A DNA stretch of 62,328 nt, taken from positions 1 through 62,328 of the forward strand of contig NZ_BCQR01000059.1 of assembly GCF_001552175.1 (NCBI RefSeq). The letters run 5' to 3'. Positions 42,813 to 51,669 of this stretch are shown in pieces. The position numbers and the translations under genes are program-made. Origin of the DNA: Actinomadura kijaniata NBRC 14229. Its GTDB lineage: Bacteria; Actinomycetota; Actinomycetes; Streptosporangiales; Streptosporangiaceae. A model generated the notes under the pieces. It worked only from the letters and a program-made list of their open reading frames with translations, did no database searches and had not been told where the DNA came from. Positions within the stretch are counted from its first letter, which is position 1. Each line of letters starts with the position of its first letter.

Positions 42813-43073
42813 CTAGCGGGCCCCGGGTGAACTTCGGAAATCGGCCCCGTGTTCGGCGAGGAACGCGTCCAGCCTGCGATCGGCCAGTTCGGCGTCGCGT
42901 TTGGCCAGGTCGGTGATGGCCAGCAGGTGGCGGATGAGGCGGCGGCGGGTGTCGGAGGGCAGCGGCGCGACCAGCCGGTGCGCGTCGCGCAGCCGCCGTG
43001 CGAGCCGGGTCAGGGTCGGGTCCTCCCAGCGCGGACCGTCCCACCGCGGCTCGTCCGGCAGGGCCGTGCTCAC
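42813..43073 (-). CDS. Conserved hypothetical protein between leuD and hup
   Basis: 86 residues, mostly helical and rich in Arg/Leu (TLTRLARRLRDAHRLVAPLPSDTRRRLIRHLLAITDLAKRDAELADRRLDAFL). No motif of known function. GTG 43073 follows GGGGGACGCATCA. Its position between leuD and hup is shared by other actinomycetes, in my memory. Confidence 0.65.
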   Translation of the reverse strand: MSTALPDEPRWDGPRWEDPTLTRLARRLRDAHRLVAPLPSDTRRRLIRHLLAITDLAKRDAELADRRLDAFLAEHGADFRSSPGAR

Positions 43074-43186
43074 TGATGCGTCCCCCAGAGGTGTGCGGAC
43101 ATGCCTTGGGGAAATCATTCCCCGTGGCCCGGGGGATGCGGTCATCCGGGGTGGGTTTTCGCGTCAGCTCCCTGGTCAGGAACATG

Positions 43187-43223
43187 CCGACGGGCCGCCG
43201 AACGTGGTCCGGCGGCCCGTCGG
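43187..43223 (-). terminator. Terminator of the leuCD operon
   Basis: A perfect 14-bp stem (43187-43200 with 43210-43223) with a 9-nt loop, 14 nt past the leuD stop. Confidence 0.8.
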
Positions 43224-43237
43224 GCGGTACGGTCGGG

Positions 43238-43825
43238 TCAGACGGTGGTCGGGAGCCAGGCCGCGCGGTGCCCCTCGTAGTCGGTGATGTCGTCGGCGTG
43301 ACGCAGGGTCAGGCCGATGTCGTCCAGGCCCTCCATGAGCCGCCAGCGGGTGTAGTCGTCGATCTCGAACGGCGCCACCAGGTCCCCGGCGCGCACCTCC
43401 CGCCGCTCCAGGTCCACGGTGATCTCGGCGGCCGGGTCCTGCTCGGCGCGGGTCTGGAGCGCCTCGACGGTCGCGGCGGGCAGCACGACCGGCAGCAGCC
43501 CCATCTTGGTGGAGTTGTTGCGGAAGATGTCGCCGAAACGCGGGGCGATCACGACGCGGAACCCGTACTGCTGGAGGGCCCACACCGCGTGCTCGCGGGA
43601 GGAGCCGGTCCCGAAGTCGGGGCCGGCGACCAGGATGCCCGCGCCCTGGTACTCGGGCTTGTTCAGGACGAACCCGGGGTCCTCGCGCCAGGCGGAGAAC
43701 AGGCCCTGGTCGAAGCCGGTGCGGCTGACCTGCTTGAGCCAGACGGCCGGGATGATCTGGTCGGTGTCGACGTTGCTGCGGCGCAGCGGCACCGCGCGCC
43801 CGGTGTAGGTGGTGAAGGCTTCCAT
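43238..43825 (-). CDS. leuD: 3-isopropylmalate dehydratase small subunit
   Basis: 195 residues, swivel domain of isopropylmalate isomerase: FTTYTGRAVPLRRSNVDTDQIIPA, GPDFGTGSSREHAVWAL (the substrate Ser-Arg loop) and FGDIFRNNSTKMGLLPV. It forms the enzyme with LeuC, in leucine synthesis. It starts 14 nt after leuC, clearly in one operon. Confidence 0.97.
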   Translation of the reverse strand: MEAFTTYTGRAVPLRRSNVDTDQIIPAVWLKQVSRTGFDQGLFSAWREDPGFVLNKPEYQGAGILVAGPDFGTGSSREHAVWALQQYGFRVVIAPRFGDIFRNNSTKMGLLPVVLPAATVEALQTRAEQDPAAEITVDLERREVRAGDLVAPFEIDDYTRWRLMEGLDDIGLTLRHADDITDYEGHRAAWLPTTV

Positions 43826-43839
43826 CTCGGCGGATTCCC

Positions 43840-45237
43840 TTACAGATCGGCGGGAGCGGCCAGGCGGCCGGTGACGGCGGTGGCGGCGGCGACGGCGGGC
43901 GACACCAGGTGGGTGCGCCCGCCCGGCCCCTGCCGGCCCTCGAAGTTGCGGTTGGAGGTGGAGGCGCTGCGCTCGCCCGGGGTGAGCTTGTCGGGGTTCA
44001 TCGCCAGGCACATCGAGCAGCCCGCCTCGCGCCACTCGGCCCCGGCGGCGGAGATGACCTCGTTCAGGCCCTCGGCCTCGGCCTGCTGTTTGACCTTCAT
44101 GGAGCCGGGCACGACCAGCATCCGGACGCCGTCGGCGACCTTCCGGCCCGCCAGCACCTCGGCGACGGCGCGCAGGTCCTCGATGCGGCCGTTGGTGCAG
44201 GAGCCGACGAACACGGTGTCCACGGCGATGTCGCGCAGCGGCGTTCCGGCGGTCAGGCCCATGTACTCCAGGGCGCGCTCGGCGGCCTGCCGCTCGGCCG
44301 GGTCCTCGAACGAGGCCGGGTCCGGGACGCGCTCGGCCAGCGGGAGGCCCTGGCCGGGGTTGGTGCCCCAGGTGACGAACGGGGTCAGTTCGGAGGCGTC
44401 GATCACGACCTCTTTGTCGAAGACCGCGTCGTCGTCGGTGCGCAGGGAGCTCCAGTACTCGACGGCCCGGTCCCACTCGGCGCCCTGCGGCGCGTGCGGG
44501 CGGCCCTTCAGGTACTCGAACGTGACCTCGTCCGGCGCGATCATGCCGGCGCGGGCCCCGGCCTCGATGGACATGTTGCAGACCGTCATGCGGCCCTCCA
44601 TCGACAGCTCGCGGATCGCCTGCCCGCGGTACTCGATGATGTGGCCCTGGCCGCCGCCGGTGCCGATCCGCGCGATGATGGCCAGGATCAGGTCCTTGGC
44701 GGTGACGCCGGCGGGCAGCGAGCCGTTCACGGTGACGGCCATCATCTTGGGCTTGACCTGCGGCAGCGTCTGGGTGGCGAGCACGTGCTCGACCTCGCTG
44801 GTGCCGATGCCGTGGGCCAGCGCGCCGAACGCGCCGTGCGTGGAGGTGTGCGAGTCGCCGCAGACCACGGTCATGCCGGGCTGGGTCAGGCCCAGCTGCG
44901 GGCCGATGACGTGGACGATGCCCTGGCCGTCGTCGCCCATCGGGTGCAGCCGGACGCCGAACTCGGCGCAGTTCTTGCGCAGCGTCTCGACCTGGGTGCG
45001 CGACACCGGGTCGGCGATCGGCCGCAGCAGGTCGGTGGTGGGGACGTTGTGGTCCTCGGTCGCGATCGTCAGGTCCGGGCGGCGCACGGTGCGCCCGGCC
45101 ATCCGCAGGCCGTCGAACGCCTGCGGGCTCGTCACCTCGTGCACCAGGTGCAGGTCGATGTAGAGCAGGTCCGGTTCGCCCTCGGCACGTCGCACGACGT
45201 GCGCGTCGTACACCTTGTCGGCCAATGTGCGGCCCAT
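43840..45237 (-). CDS. leuC: 3-isopropylmalate dehydratase large subunit
   Basis: 465 residues of the aconitase family. The [4Fe-4S] ligands are Cys in VGSCTNGR and the pair in CSMCLAMNPD. Other signatures: DHNVPT, CGDSHTSTHGAFGALAHGIGTSEVEHVLATQ. With LeuD it isomerises 2- to 3-isopropylmalate. It is divergent from the IclR gene at 45336, and an inverted repeat lies in the shared promoter. Confidence 0.97.
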   Translation of the reverse strand: MGRTLADKVYDAHVVRRAEGEPDLLYIDLHLVHEVTSPQAFDGLRMAGRTVRRPDLTIATEDHNVPTTDLLRPIADPVSRTQVETLRKNCAEFGVRLHPMGDDGQGIVHVIGPQLGLTQPGMTVVCGDSHTSTHGAFGALAHGIGTSEVEHVLATQTLPQVKPKMMAVTVNGSLPAGVTAKDLILAIIARIGTGGGQGHIIEYRGQAIRELSMEGRMTVCNMSIEAGARAGMIAPDEVTFEYLKGRPHAPQGAEWDRAVEYWSSLRTDDDAVFDKEVVIDASELTPFVTWGTNPGQGLPLAERVPDPASFEDPAERQAAERALEYMGLTAGTPLRDIAVDTVFVGSCTNGRIEDLRAVAEVLAGRKVADGVRMLVVPGSMKVKQQAEAEGLNEVISAAGAEWREAGCSMCLAMNPDKLTPGERSASTSNRNFEGRQGPGGRTHLVSPAVAAATAVTGRLAAPADL

Positions 45238-45300
45238 CGCTCCACCTCACCTGGTTTCGTCCGCGGCGCCCCACTGCGCCGTGATCTCCGTCGCCCCGGC

Positions 45301-45326
45301 TTGCGTCTCAGATGACGAGACGGCAA
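45301..45326. promoter_or_regulatory. Inverted repeat in the leuC/ndgR promoter region
   Basis: TTGC-GTCTC at 45301-45309 mirrors GAGAC-G-GCAA at 45317-45326. It is a plausible binding site for the IclR-type protein encoded next to it, which controls leuCD in streptomycetes. Confidence 0.5.
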
Positions 45327-45335
45327 TATCAAGAC

Positions 45336-46055
45336 ATGGACAACTCTAGCGGAGTCGGCGTACTTGACAAAGCGGTTCTCGTGCTGAACGCGTTGGAGGC
45401 CGGCCCGGCCTCACTGGCGCAGCTCGTGCAGACGACCGGGCTGGCCCGCCCGACCGCGCACCGTCTCGCCGTCGCGCTGGAGCACCACCGCCTGGTCCAC
45501 CGCGACACCCAGGGCCGCTTCATCCTCGGCCCGCGCCTCGCGGAACTGGCCGTCGCGGCCGGCGAGGACCGCCTGCTGGCCATCGCCCAGCCCGTCCTGG
45601 CGCAGTTGCGCGACCTGACCGGCGAGAGCGCCTCGCTGTTCCGGCGGCAGGGCGACGTGCGGGTGTGCGTGGCGGCGGCCGAGCGCAGCAGCGGCCTGCG
45701 CGACACGATCCCGGTGGGCGCCGCGCTGCCCATGACCGCGGGCTCGGCGGCCCAGATCCTGCTGGCCTGGGAGGAGCCCGACCGGATGCACCGGGGCCTG
45801 CGCGGCGCGAAGTTCGAGGCGACCACCCTGGCCTCGGTGCGGCGGCGCGGCTGGGCCCAGTCGGTCGGCGAGCGCGAGCAGGGCGTCGGCTCGGTGTCGG
45901 CCCCCGTGCGCGGCGCGGGCGGCCGGGTGATCGCGGCGGTGTCGGTGTCGGGCCCGCTGGAACGGTTGACCCGCTCCCCCGGCCGCCTGCACGCGGGCCC
46001 GGTGATGGCCGCCGCCGAGAAGATCACCGAGTCCATGCGCCGCACCGGCAGCTGA
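45336..46055 (+). CDS. ndgR: IclR-family regulator of amino-acid metabolism (NdgR/AreB)
   Basis: 239 residues. The start MDNSSGVGVLDKAVLVL and helix-turn-helix TGLARPTAHRLAVALEHHRLV are those of NdgR/AreB of Streptomyces as I remember them; the C-terminal IclR effector domain holds ESASLFRRQGDVRVCVAAAE. NdgR regulates leuCD and links leucine/threonine/methionine pools to growth and antibiotic output. ATG 45336 matches the family start; the frame extends 8 codons upstream. Confidence 0.93.
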   Translation: MDNSSGVGVLDKAVLVLNALEAGPASLAQLVQTTGLARPTAHRLAVALEHHRLVHRDTQGRFILGPRLAELAVAAGEDRLLAIAQPVLAQLRDLTGESASLFRRQGDVRVCVAAAERSSGLRDTIPVGAALPMTAGSAAQILLAWEEPDRMHRGLRGAKFEATTLASVRRRGWAQSVGEREQGVGSVSAPVRGAGGRVIAAVSVSGPLERLTRSPGRLHAGPVMAAAEKITESMRRTGS

Positions 46056-46073
46056 CCCCCTCCCCCGAGACCC

Positions 46074-46102
46074 ACGGCGCGCCCCGCCAAGGGGCGCGCC
46101 GT
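46074..46102. terminator. Terminator after ndgR
   Basis: A perfect 12-bp stem (46074-46085 with 46091-46102) with a 5-nt loop, between convergent ndgR and tetR. Confidence 0.8.
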
Positions 46103-46127
46103 CCTGCTTTCCCGGGGCGCGGCGCCC

Positions 46128-46751
46128 TCAGGGGCGCAGGGCGGCCAGCAGGTCGTCCACGTGGGCCTTGAACAGGGCGGGCATGTCCACGCCGTCCGGG
46201 TCCAGGAGCCACTGGACCTGGAGGCCGTCCATGACGGAGATGAGGCGGGCGGCGTGGGCCTCGGCGTCGATGCCGGCGCGCAGGTCGCCCGCCTCGGCCG
46301 CCTCGCGGAGCGCGCGGGCGATCCGGGTGCGGGTGAAGGCGTAGCGGGCCCGCGCCCAGGCGCGGGCCGGGTGGTCGGCGGTGACGGCCTCGCTGGTCAG
46401 CACGGTGAACAGCCGCACCAGTTCGGGGGTGCGGGCGTTGTGCTCGACCAGGCGGACCAGGCCCGCGAGCAGGTCCAGGCCGGACGGCGGGTCGTCGGCG
46501 TCGCCGAAGAGGCGTTCGACGTCGCGCCGGTCGCGCAGCTCCAGGACCGCGACCAGCAGCTGCTCCTTGCTGCGGAAGTGGTGCAGCAGGCCGGGCTGGG
46601 AGAGTCCGGCGCGCTCGGCGACCCTCGCCAGCGAGGCGCCCCGGTAGCCCTTCTCGGCGAACTCCTGCATCGCGATGTGCAGGATGCGTTCGCGCCGCGC
46701 GTCGCCGACGGCGTACCCGCGCCGTCCACCGGAGTCCGTCCTGGTCGCCAC
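46128..46751 (-). CDS. TetR-family regulator
   Basis: 207 residues: helix-turn-helix ASLARVAERAGLSQPGLLHHFRSKEQLLVAVL, then a TetR ligand domain. GTG 46751. It is divergent from the GH3 glycosidase gene with an 18-bp palindrome between, so it very likely represses that gene and possibly itself; a sugar or glycoside may be the inducer. Confidence 0.92.
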   Translation of the reverse strand: MATRTDSGGRRGYAVGDARRERILHIAMQEFAEKGYRGASLARVAERAGLSQPGLLHHFRSKEQLLVAVLELRDRRDVERLFGDADDPPSGLDLLAGLVRLVEHNARTPELVRLFTVLTSEAVTADHPARAWARARYAFTRTRIARALREAAEAGDLRAGIDAEAHAARLISVMDGLQVQWLLDPDGVDMPALFKAHVDDLLAALRP

Positions 46752-46798
46752 GCCCTCACCTTACGCAGGAAACCAAATGTAACGTCCAAGTAACAAAC

Positions 46799-46816
46799 CT
46801 ACCTAGTACTCGGTAG
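46799..46816. promoter_or_regulatory. TetR operator of the GH3 gene
   Basis: CTACCTAGTACTCGGTAG is an 18-bp palindrome with one mismatched pair in the divergent tetR/GH3 promoter region. Confidence 0.65.
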
Positions 46817-46877
46817 TCGGACGTAGAGTCGCGGCGGAACGGCTAGGTTCCGCTGACCGCCCCCGAAGGAGGCTCCG

Positions 46878-49223
46878 ATGTCCATCGACGAGGCCGACCT
46901 GCGCAAACGACTCGCCGAACTCACCCTGGAAGAGAAGGTCACCCTGCTGACCGGGGCCGACTTCTGGACGCTGCCACCGATCGAGAGGATCGGGCTGAAG
47001 AAGATCGTGATGTCGGACGGGCCGAGCGGCGTCCGCGGCACCCGCTGGGACGAGCGGGAGACGAGCCTGCTGTTCCCGAGCCCGACCTCGCTGGGCGCGA
47101 CCTGGGACGTCGCGGCCGCCGAGCGGACCGGGCGGCTGAACGGCGCCCAGGCCCGCGACAAGGGCGTGCACGTCCACCTCGCCCCCACGATCAACATCCA
47201 CCGCACCCCGCTGGGCGGCCGCCACTTCGAGAACTACGCCGAGGACCCGCTGCTGGTCGCGCGGATCGGCGCGGGGTTCGTGCGGGGCGTGCAGTCCACC
47301 GGCGTGGCCTCCACGGTGAAGCACTACGTGGGCAACGACTCCGAGACCGAGCGCAACGCCTACGACGCGGTCATCGACGAGACCACGCTGGAGGAGATCT
47401 ACCTGCGCCCGTTCCGGGAGACCGTCTCCGCCGGGGCCTGGGCGGTCATGGCCGCCTACAACAAGGTCAACGGCCCCACGATGACCGAGCACGGAGGGCT
47501 GCTCACCGACGTCCTGAAGAACCGGTGGGGCTTCGACGGCATCGTCGTGTCCGACTGGTTCGCGATCTCCTCCACGGTGGAGAGCGCCAACGGCGGCATG
47601 GACGTCGAGATGCCCGGCACGCCCGGCGCGTGCTGGCGGGACAAGCTCGTCGCGGCCGTCCGCGAGGGGAAGGTCGCCGAGGAGCTCGTCGACGACAAGG
47701 TGCTGCGCGTGCTGCGGCTGGCCGCCCGCACCGGCGCGCTGGAGGGCTACTCCGTCCCCGCCGGGGTCACCACCCCGGCCGACGCCCGCGACCAGCTCCG
47801 CGAGCTGGCCGCCCGGTCCATGGTCGTGCTGCGCAACGAGGGCGGCCTGCTGCCGCTGGCGTCGCCGCGCCGGGTCGCCCTGATCGGCCCGAACGTCCGG
47901 CGGTTCGGCTCCCAGGGCGGCGGCAGCGCCCACGTCAACCCCGCCGACCTGGTGCTGCCCGAGCAGGGCCTGCGCGAGGTGCTGGGCGACGGCGCCGAGC
48001 TGTCGGTGCACGCGGGCGTTTACCCGCACGCGAGGCTGGCCGAGCTGCCGGTGGCGATCTGCGCCGACCCCCGGACCGGCGAACGCGGCGTCCGCGTGGA
48101 CTACCTGGACGCCGACGGCGAGGTCCTGCTGTCGGAGCTGCGGCAGGCCACGAAGCTGATGTTCCTGGAGGGACTGCCCGAGGGCACCGCCCGGATCAGG
48201 GTGACGGCGGACGTGACCGCGCCCGCGTCCGGCGTCCACACCTTCGGGGTGGCGGGCACCGGCGCCTACACCCTCACGATCGGCGGGGAGCGGCACGAGA
48301 TCTCGCTGGCGCTGGACGGCGACGACCCGTTCATGGCGTTCCTGGCCCCGCCCGAGCACCGGGTCGAGACCGCGATCGACGCGGGCGCGACCGTGCCGCT
48401 GGAGCTGGTCTGCTCGATCGACGAGGGCCCGCTCGGGCTGTCCACCTTCGCCCTCGGCTACTTCGAGCCGCACCTGCCCGAGGACGAGGAGCTGGCCGCC
48501 GCGGTCGCCGCCGCCCGCGCCGCGGACGTGGCGATCGTGCTGGTCGGCACCAACGACGAGGTGGAGTCCGAGGGCTTCGACCGCACGACCCTCGCGCTGC
48601 CGGGCCGCCAGGACGAGCTGGTGGCGGCGGTCGCCGCCGCGCAGCCCGCCACGGTGGTCGTCGTCAACGCCGGGTCCCCGGTGCTGATGCCGTGGCGGGA
48701 CGAGGTCCCCGCGCTGCTGTGGGCGTGGCTGCCCGGCCAGGAGGGCGGCGGCGCGATCGCCGACGTGCTGGCGGGACGCCGGGAGCCGGGCGGGCGCCTG
48801 CCCACCACGTTCCCCGCGACCGAGGAGGGCATCCTGCTGCCCTGGCCGAAGGACGGCGTGCTGGAGTACTCGGAGGGCACCGCGATCGGCTACCGGCACT
48901 ACGCGGCCGACGAGGTCGCGTTCCCGTTCGGCCACGGCCTCGGCTACACCACCTGGGAGTACGAGGCGCTGACCGTGTCCGGCGGCGTCGCCGAGGTGAC
49001 GATCCGCAACGCCGGCGGGCGCGACGGCCGCGAGGTCGTGCAGGTCTACGCGCACGGCCCGGACGTGCCGGTCCGGCTGGCGGGCTTCGCCGCGGTGGAC
49101 GTGCCCGCCGGAGGGCACGCGACCGTCCGCGTCGAGCTGGACGGGGCGCTGCCGGAGGGCGCGACCCGCGTGCGGGCCGGACGCTCGGTCGCCGACCTGC
49201 GCCTGGAGGCCGCCCGGTCCTGA
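46878..49223 (+). CDS. GH3 beta-glucosidase with PA14 domain
   Basis: 781 residues without signal peptide, so cytosolic. GH3 domains in order: catalytic barrel with KHYVGNDSETERNAYDA and nucleophile Asp226 in IVVSDWFAI; the alpha/beta sandwich from about residue 315 (NEGGLLPL); a PA14 insert (VRVDYLDADGEVL...GTARIRVTADVTAPASGVHTFGVAGTGAYTLTIGG); and a C-terminal Fn3-like domain. It hydrolyses beta-linked glycosides, perhaps aryl-glucosides or oligosaccharides taken up from plant material. The ATG follows GGAGG. Confidence 0.95.
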   Translation: MSIDEADLRKRLAELTLEEKVTLLTGADFWTLPPIERIGLKKIVMSDGPSGVRGTRWDERETSLLFPSPTSLGATWDVAAAERTGRLNGAQARDKGVHVHLAPTINIHRTPLGGRHFENYAEDPLLVARIGAGFVRGVQSTGVASTVKHYVGNDSETERNAYDAVIDETTLEEIYLRPFRETVSAGAWAVMAAYNKVNGPTMTEHGGLLTDVLKNRWGFDGIVVSDWFAISSTVESANGGMDVEMPGTPGACWRDKLVAAVREGKVAEELVDDKVLRVLRLAARTGALEGYSVPAGVTTPADARDQLRELAARSMVVLRNEGGLLPLASPRRVALIGPNVRRFGSQGGGSAHVNPADLVLPEQGLREVLGDGAELSVHAGVYPHARLAELPVAICADPRTGERGVRVDYLDADGEVLLSELRQATKLMFLEGLPEGTARIRVTADVTAPASGVHTFGVAGTGAYTLTIGGERHEISLALDGDDPFMAFLAPPEHRVETAIDAGATVPLELVCSIDEGPLGLSTFALGYFEPHLPEDEELAAAVAAARAADVAIVLVGTNDEVESEGFDRTTLALPGRQDELVAAVAAAQPATVVVVNAGSPVLMPWRDEVPALLWAWLPGQEGGGAIADVLAGRREPGGRLPTTFPATEEGILLPWPKDGVLEYSEGTAIGYRHYAADEVAFPFGHGLGYTTWEYEALTVSGGVAEVTIRNAGGRDGREVVQVYAHGPDVPVRLAGFAAVDVPAGGHATVRVELDGALPEGATRVRAGRSVADLRLEAARS

Positions 49224-49232
49224 CCCCGCGCC

Positions 49233-49269
49233 GCCACGGGGCCCGGTCCGGCGAACCGGGCCCCGTGGC
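49233..49269 (+). terminator. Terminator of the GH3 gene
   Basis: A perfect 15-bp stem (49233-49247 with 49255-49269) around a 7-nt loop. Confidence 0.85.
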
Positions 49270-49347
49270 GCCTTCCGGTCGTTCTCCGGAAAGTGCCGGT
49301 GCCCGAACTTTCGGCGGGGTTACGATCCGCACAGGGGAGGGTGCGGA

Positions 49348-49974
49348 ATGTTGATCTCCGAGCTGAGCGACCGCAGCGGCCTGACGGTTCAGACGATCAA
49401 GTTCTACATCCGGGAGGGCCTGCTGCCCCGGGGCGAGGCGGCCGGGGCGACCCGCGCCCGGTACGACCGGCGGCACCTGGAGCGGCTGCGCCTCATCCGC
49501 GCCCTGCGCGAGCTGGGCGACCTGCCGGTCGCCGCCATCCAGAAGATCATCGCGGCGGTGGACGACGAGGGCGCCGGCCTGCCCGAGCTGTTCGGCGCGA
49601 CCCAGCACGCCCTCGGCCCGCACGTCGCGCCGCCCGACGACCCGCACTGGCGCGCCGCCCGCGAGGACGTGGACGCGCTCGTCCGCGAGCTGGACTGGCG
49701 GGCCTCGGAGCGGGCCCCGGCCCGCGACCTGCTCGCCCAGGCGTTCGTGGCGCTGCGCCGCCTCGGCTTCCCGATCACCCTGCGGGACCTGCGCCCCTAC
49801 GTCCGGGCCGCCGCCGACGTCGCCGAGCACGAGATCGGCCGGGTGGCCGACGGCGAGCCGCGCGCCCGCACCGTCCACACGCTGCTGGTGTCCACGGTGC
49901 TGTACGAGCAGGTGCTCACGGCGCTGCACCGGCTGGCCCAGGAGGACGCCGCCGCCCGCCGTTTCGCACCGTGA
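49348..49974 (+). CDS. MerR-family regulator
   Basis: 208 residues: MerR winged helix (MLISELSDRSGLTVQTIKFYIREGLLPRGEAAGATRARYDRRHLERLRLIRAL) followed by a long helical C-terminal domain with no cysteine cluster, so probably not a metal sensor. Target unknown; the next gene downstream is the DUF2165 membrane protein. ATG follows GGGAGGGTGCGGA. Confidence 0.92.
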   Translation: MLISELSDRSGLTVQTIKFYIREGLLPRGEAAGATRARYDRRHLERLRLIRALRELGDLPVAAIQKIIAAVDDEGAGLPELFGATQHALGPHVAPPDDPHWRAAREDVDALVRELDWRASERAPARDLLAQAFVALRRLGFPITLRDLRPYVRAAADVAEHEIGRVADGEPRARTVHTLLVSTVLYEQVLTALHRLAQEDAAARRFAP

Positions 49975-50219
49975 ACACCCGTGTGTCGCGTTTCACGAGA
50001 CCGATCCCGTAAGGTGAGGACCGCAGGTCACACCTCAGGCTTCACGGGGCCCGCGACGCCGCCTCCAGCGGCGGAGCCAGTGGACCGCGCCCGTCACGGA
50101 CTCCCGCCGGGGATCCGTACGCAAGGTCGGGCGCAACGGGTTCCCGGACGGATGTTCTTGCGGCTGAGCGACGGGAGCCCCCCTCCCCGTCCCCAGACAC
50201 GCAAGGAACGACGAGCCTC

Positions 50220-50795
50220 ATGTCCTCCTCCACCCCCGCGCGCGCCTTCGACACGACCTGGTTCATCCGGGCGAGCAAGGCGCTGCTCACGTTCACCGTC
50301 GGCGGTTTCGCCCTCTTCGTGGTGTTCGGCAACGTCACCGACTACTGGACCAACTTCGAGTTCGTCTCGCACGTGTTCGCGATGGACGCGCAGAAGCCCG
50401 CGCTGCACGCCGTCAGCAACATCAACTACCGGGCGATCGAGTGGACCTGGTTCCACCACGTGGCCTACGTCGGCGTCATCCTCACCGAGGCGACCATCAT
50501 GGTCGCCTGCCTGGTCTCGGCCTGGCGGCAGGCCCGCGCGCTGCGCGCCCCCGACGCCGCGTACCGGGAGGCCAAGAAGTGGGGCGTGGCCGGCTGCACC
50601 GTCGGTCTGTTCCTGTGGTTCTTCGGTTTCCAGGCCGTGGCCGGCGAATGGTTCGGCATGTGGATGAACGAGACCTGGAACGGCATTCCCGACGCGGTCC
50701 GGCTGTGCACCTACATCGGTGGCGTCCTCGTGTACCTGACGCTGTCCAACGACCGCCTGACGAGCGAGGCCACCGGAAAAACAATTCCTGCATAA
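50220..50795 (+). CDS. DUF2165 membrane protein
   Basis: 191 residues with four to five membrane helices and the DUF2165 features FGNVTDYWTNFEFVSHVFAMD and WKNAxEWFGMWMNETWNG-type C-terminal segment (GEWFGMWMNETWNGIPDAVRL). Function unknown. About 245 bp upstream holds no recognisable gene. Confidence 0.85.
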   Translation: MSSSTPARAFDTTWFIRASKALLTFTVGGFALFVVFGNVTDYWTNFEFVSHVFAMDAQKPALHAVSNINYRAIEWTWFHHVAYVGVILTEATIMVACLVSAWRQARALRAPDAAYREAKKWGVAGCTVGLFLWFFGFQAVAGEWFGMWMNETWNGIPDAVRLCTYIGGVLVYLTLSNDRLTSEATGKTIPA

Positions 50796-50884
50796 CATGT
50801 AGGAATTCACCATGAAATTGTTTCGCCTAGCATGAACCGGCGTCCCCCGAAAATCCGTGCCGAGCATTGCGGAGCGAAACGACG

Positions 50885-51268
50885 ATGACCGTGACGGACC
50901 CCCCGCGGCCCGGCCGGTGGCCGGGCCGCCTGCTGGCCGAGGGCTCCGACCCCGACCCCCGGTTCACGCTGGCCAACGAGCGCACCTTCCTGGCCTGGAT
51001 CCGCACCGCCCTGGCGCTGATCGCCGGCGGGGTCGGGACCGCGCTCAGCGGGGAGCTGCTGGCGGCCCCGCTGCGCACCGGGCTGGCCGCCGGGCTGGCG
51101 GCGGTCGGGGCGCTGGTCGCGGGCCTGGCGTTCCGCCGCTGGCTGCGCACCGAACGCGCGCTGCGCCGCGCCGAGACCCTGCCGCCGCCCGCCCTGGCCC
51201 CGGTGCTGTCCTACGGCCTGGCGGTCGCGGCGGTGGTGCTGCTCGGCGCGGTGTTCGCGGCCCGGTGA
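50885..51268 (+). CDS. DUF202 membrane protein
   Basis: 127 residues: DPRFTLANERTFLAWIRTALALIAGG is the DUF202 signature, followed by three membrane helices. It overlaps the next DUF202 gene by 4 nt (GTGA), so the two probably form a heteromeric membrane complex of unknown function. The longer frame starts 6 codons earlier without a better site. Confidence 0.88.
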   Translation: MTVTDPPRPGRWPGRLLAEGSDPDPRFTLANERTFLAWIRTALALIAGGVGTALSGELLAAPLRTGLAAGLAAVGALVAGLAFRRWLRTERALRRAETLPPPALAPVLSYGLAVAAVVLLGAVFAAR

Positions 51269-51585
51269 GCCCGCCCGCGCCGCTGTGGGACCGGGGCGCG
51301 CAGCCCGAGCGCACCACCCTGTCGTGGACCCGCACGATCCTGGCGCTGCTGGTGGCGGGGCTGTTGTGCGTGCGGTTCGCGCCCACCCCCGCCGCCGCCG
51401 GCCTGGCCGCGGCGGCGGTCTGCGGCGCGGCGGCCCTCCAGTTCCGCCGCGCCGCGCGCCAGCACCACCGCCGCCACCGCCGCCTCGCCGCCGGGGAGCC
51501 GGTCGCCGACCCGGTCTCGATCCTGCTCGCGACCGCCGTCACGGTCGCCCTGGGCCTGACGGGCGTCGCCTTCGCCCTGACCTGA
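51265..51585 (+). CDS. DUF202 membrane protein, second of pair
   Basis: 106 residues: LWDRGAQPERTTLSWTRTILALLVAGLL matches DUF202 (N/Q-x-ERT-x-LxWxRT), followed by two further membrane helices separated by a His/Arg-rich loop (RRAARQHHRRHRR). Cotranslated with the previous gene. Confidence 0.88.
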   Translation: MSPPAPLWDRGAQPERTTLSWTRTILALLVAGLLCVRFAPTPAAAGLAAAAVCGAAALQFRRAARQHHRRHRRLAAGEPVADPVSILLATAVTVALGLTGVAFALT

Positions 51586-51669
51586 GCCATGCCCGACCCG
51601 CATGGCGGGCACGAAGGACGTTCGTGGAACGGACGCGCTGCCGGAGGTCGAGGTCGTCGCCGCCCCTCC

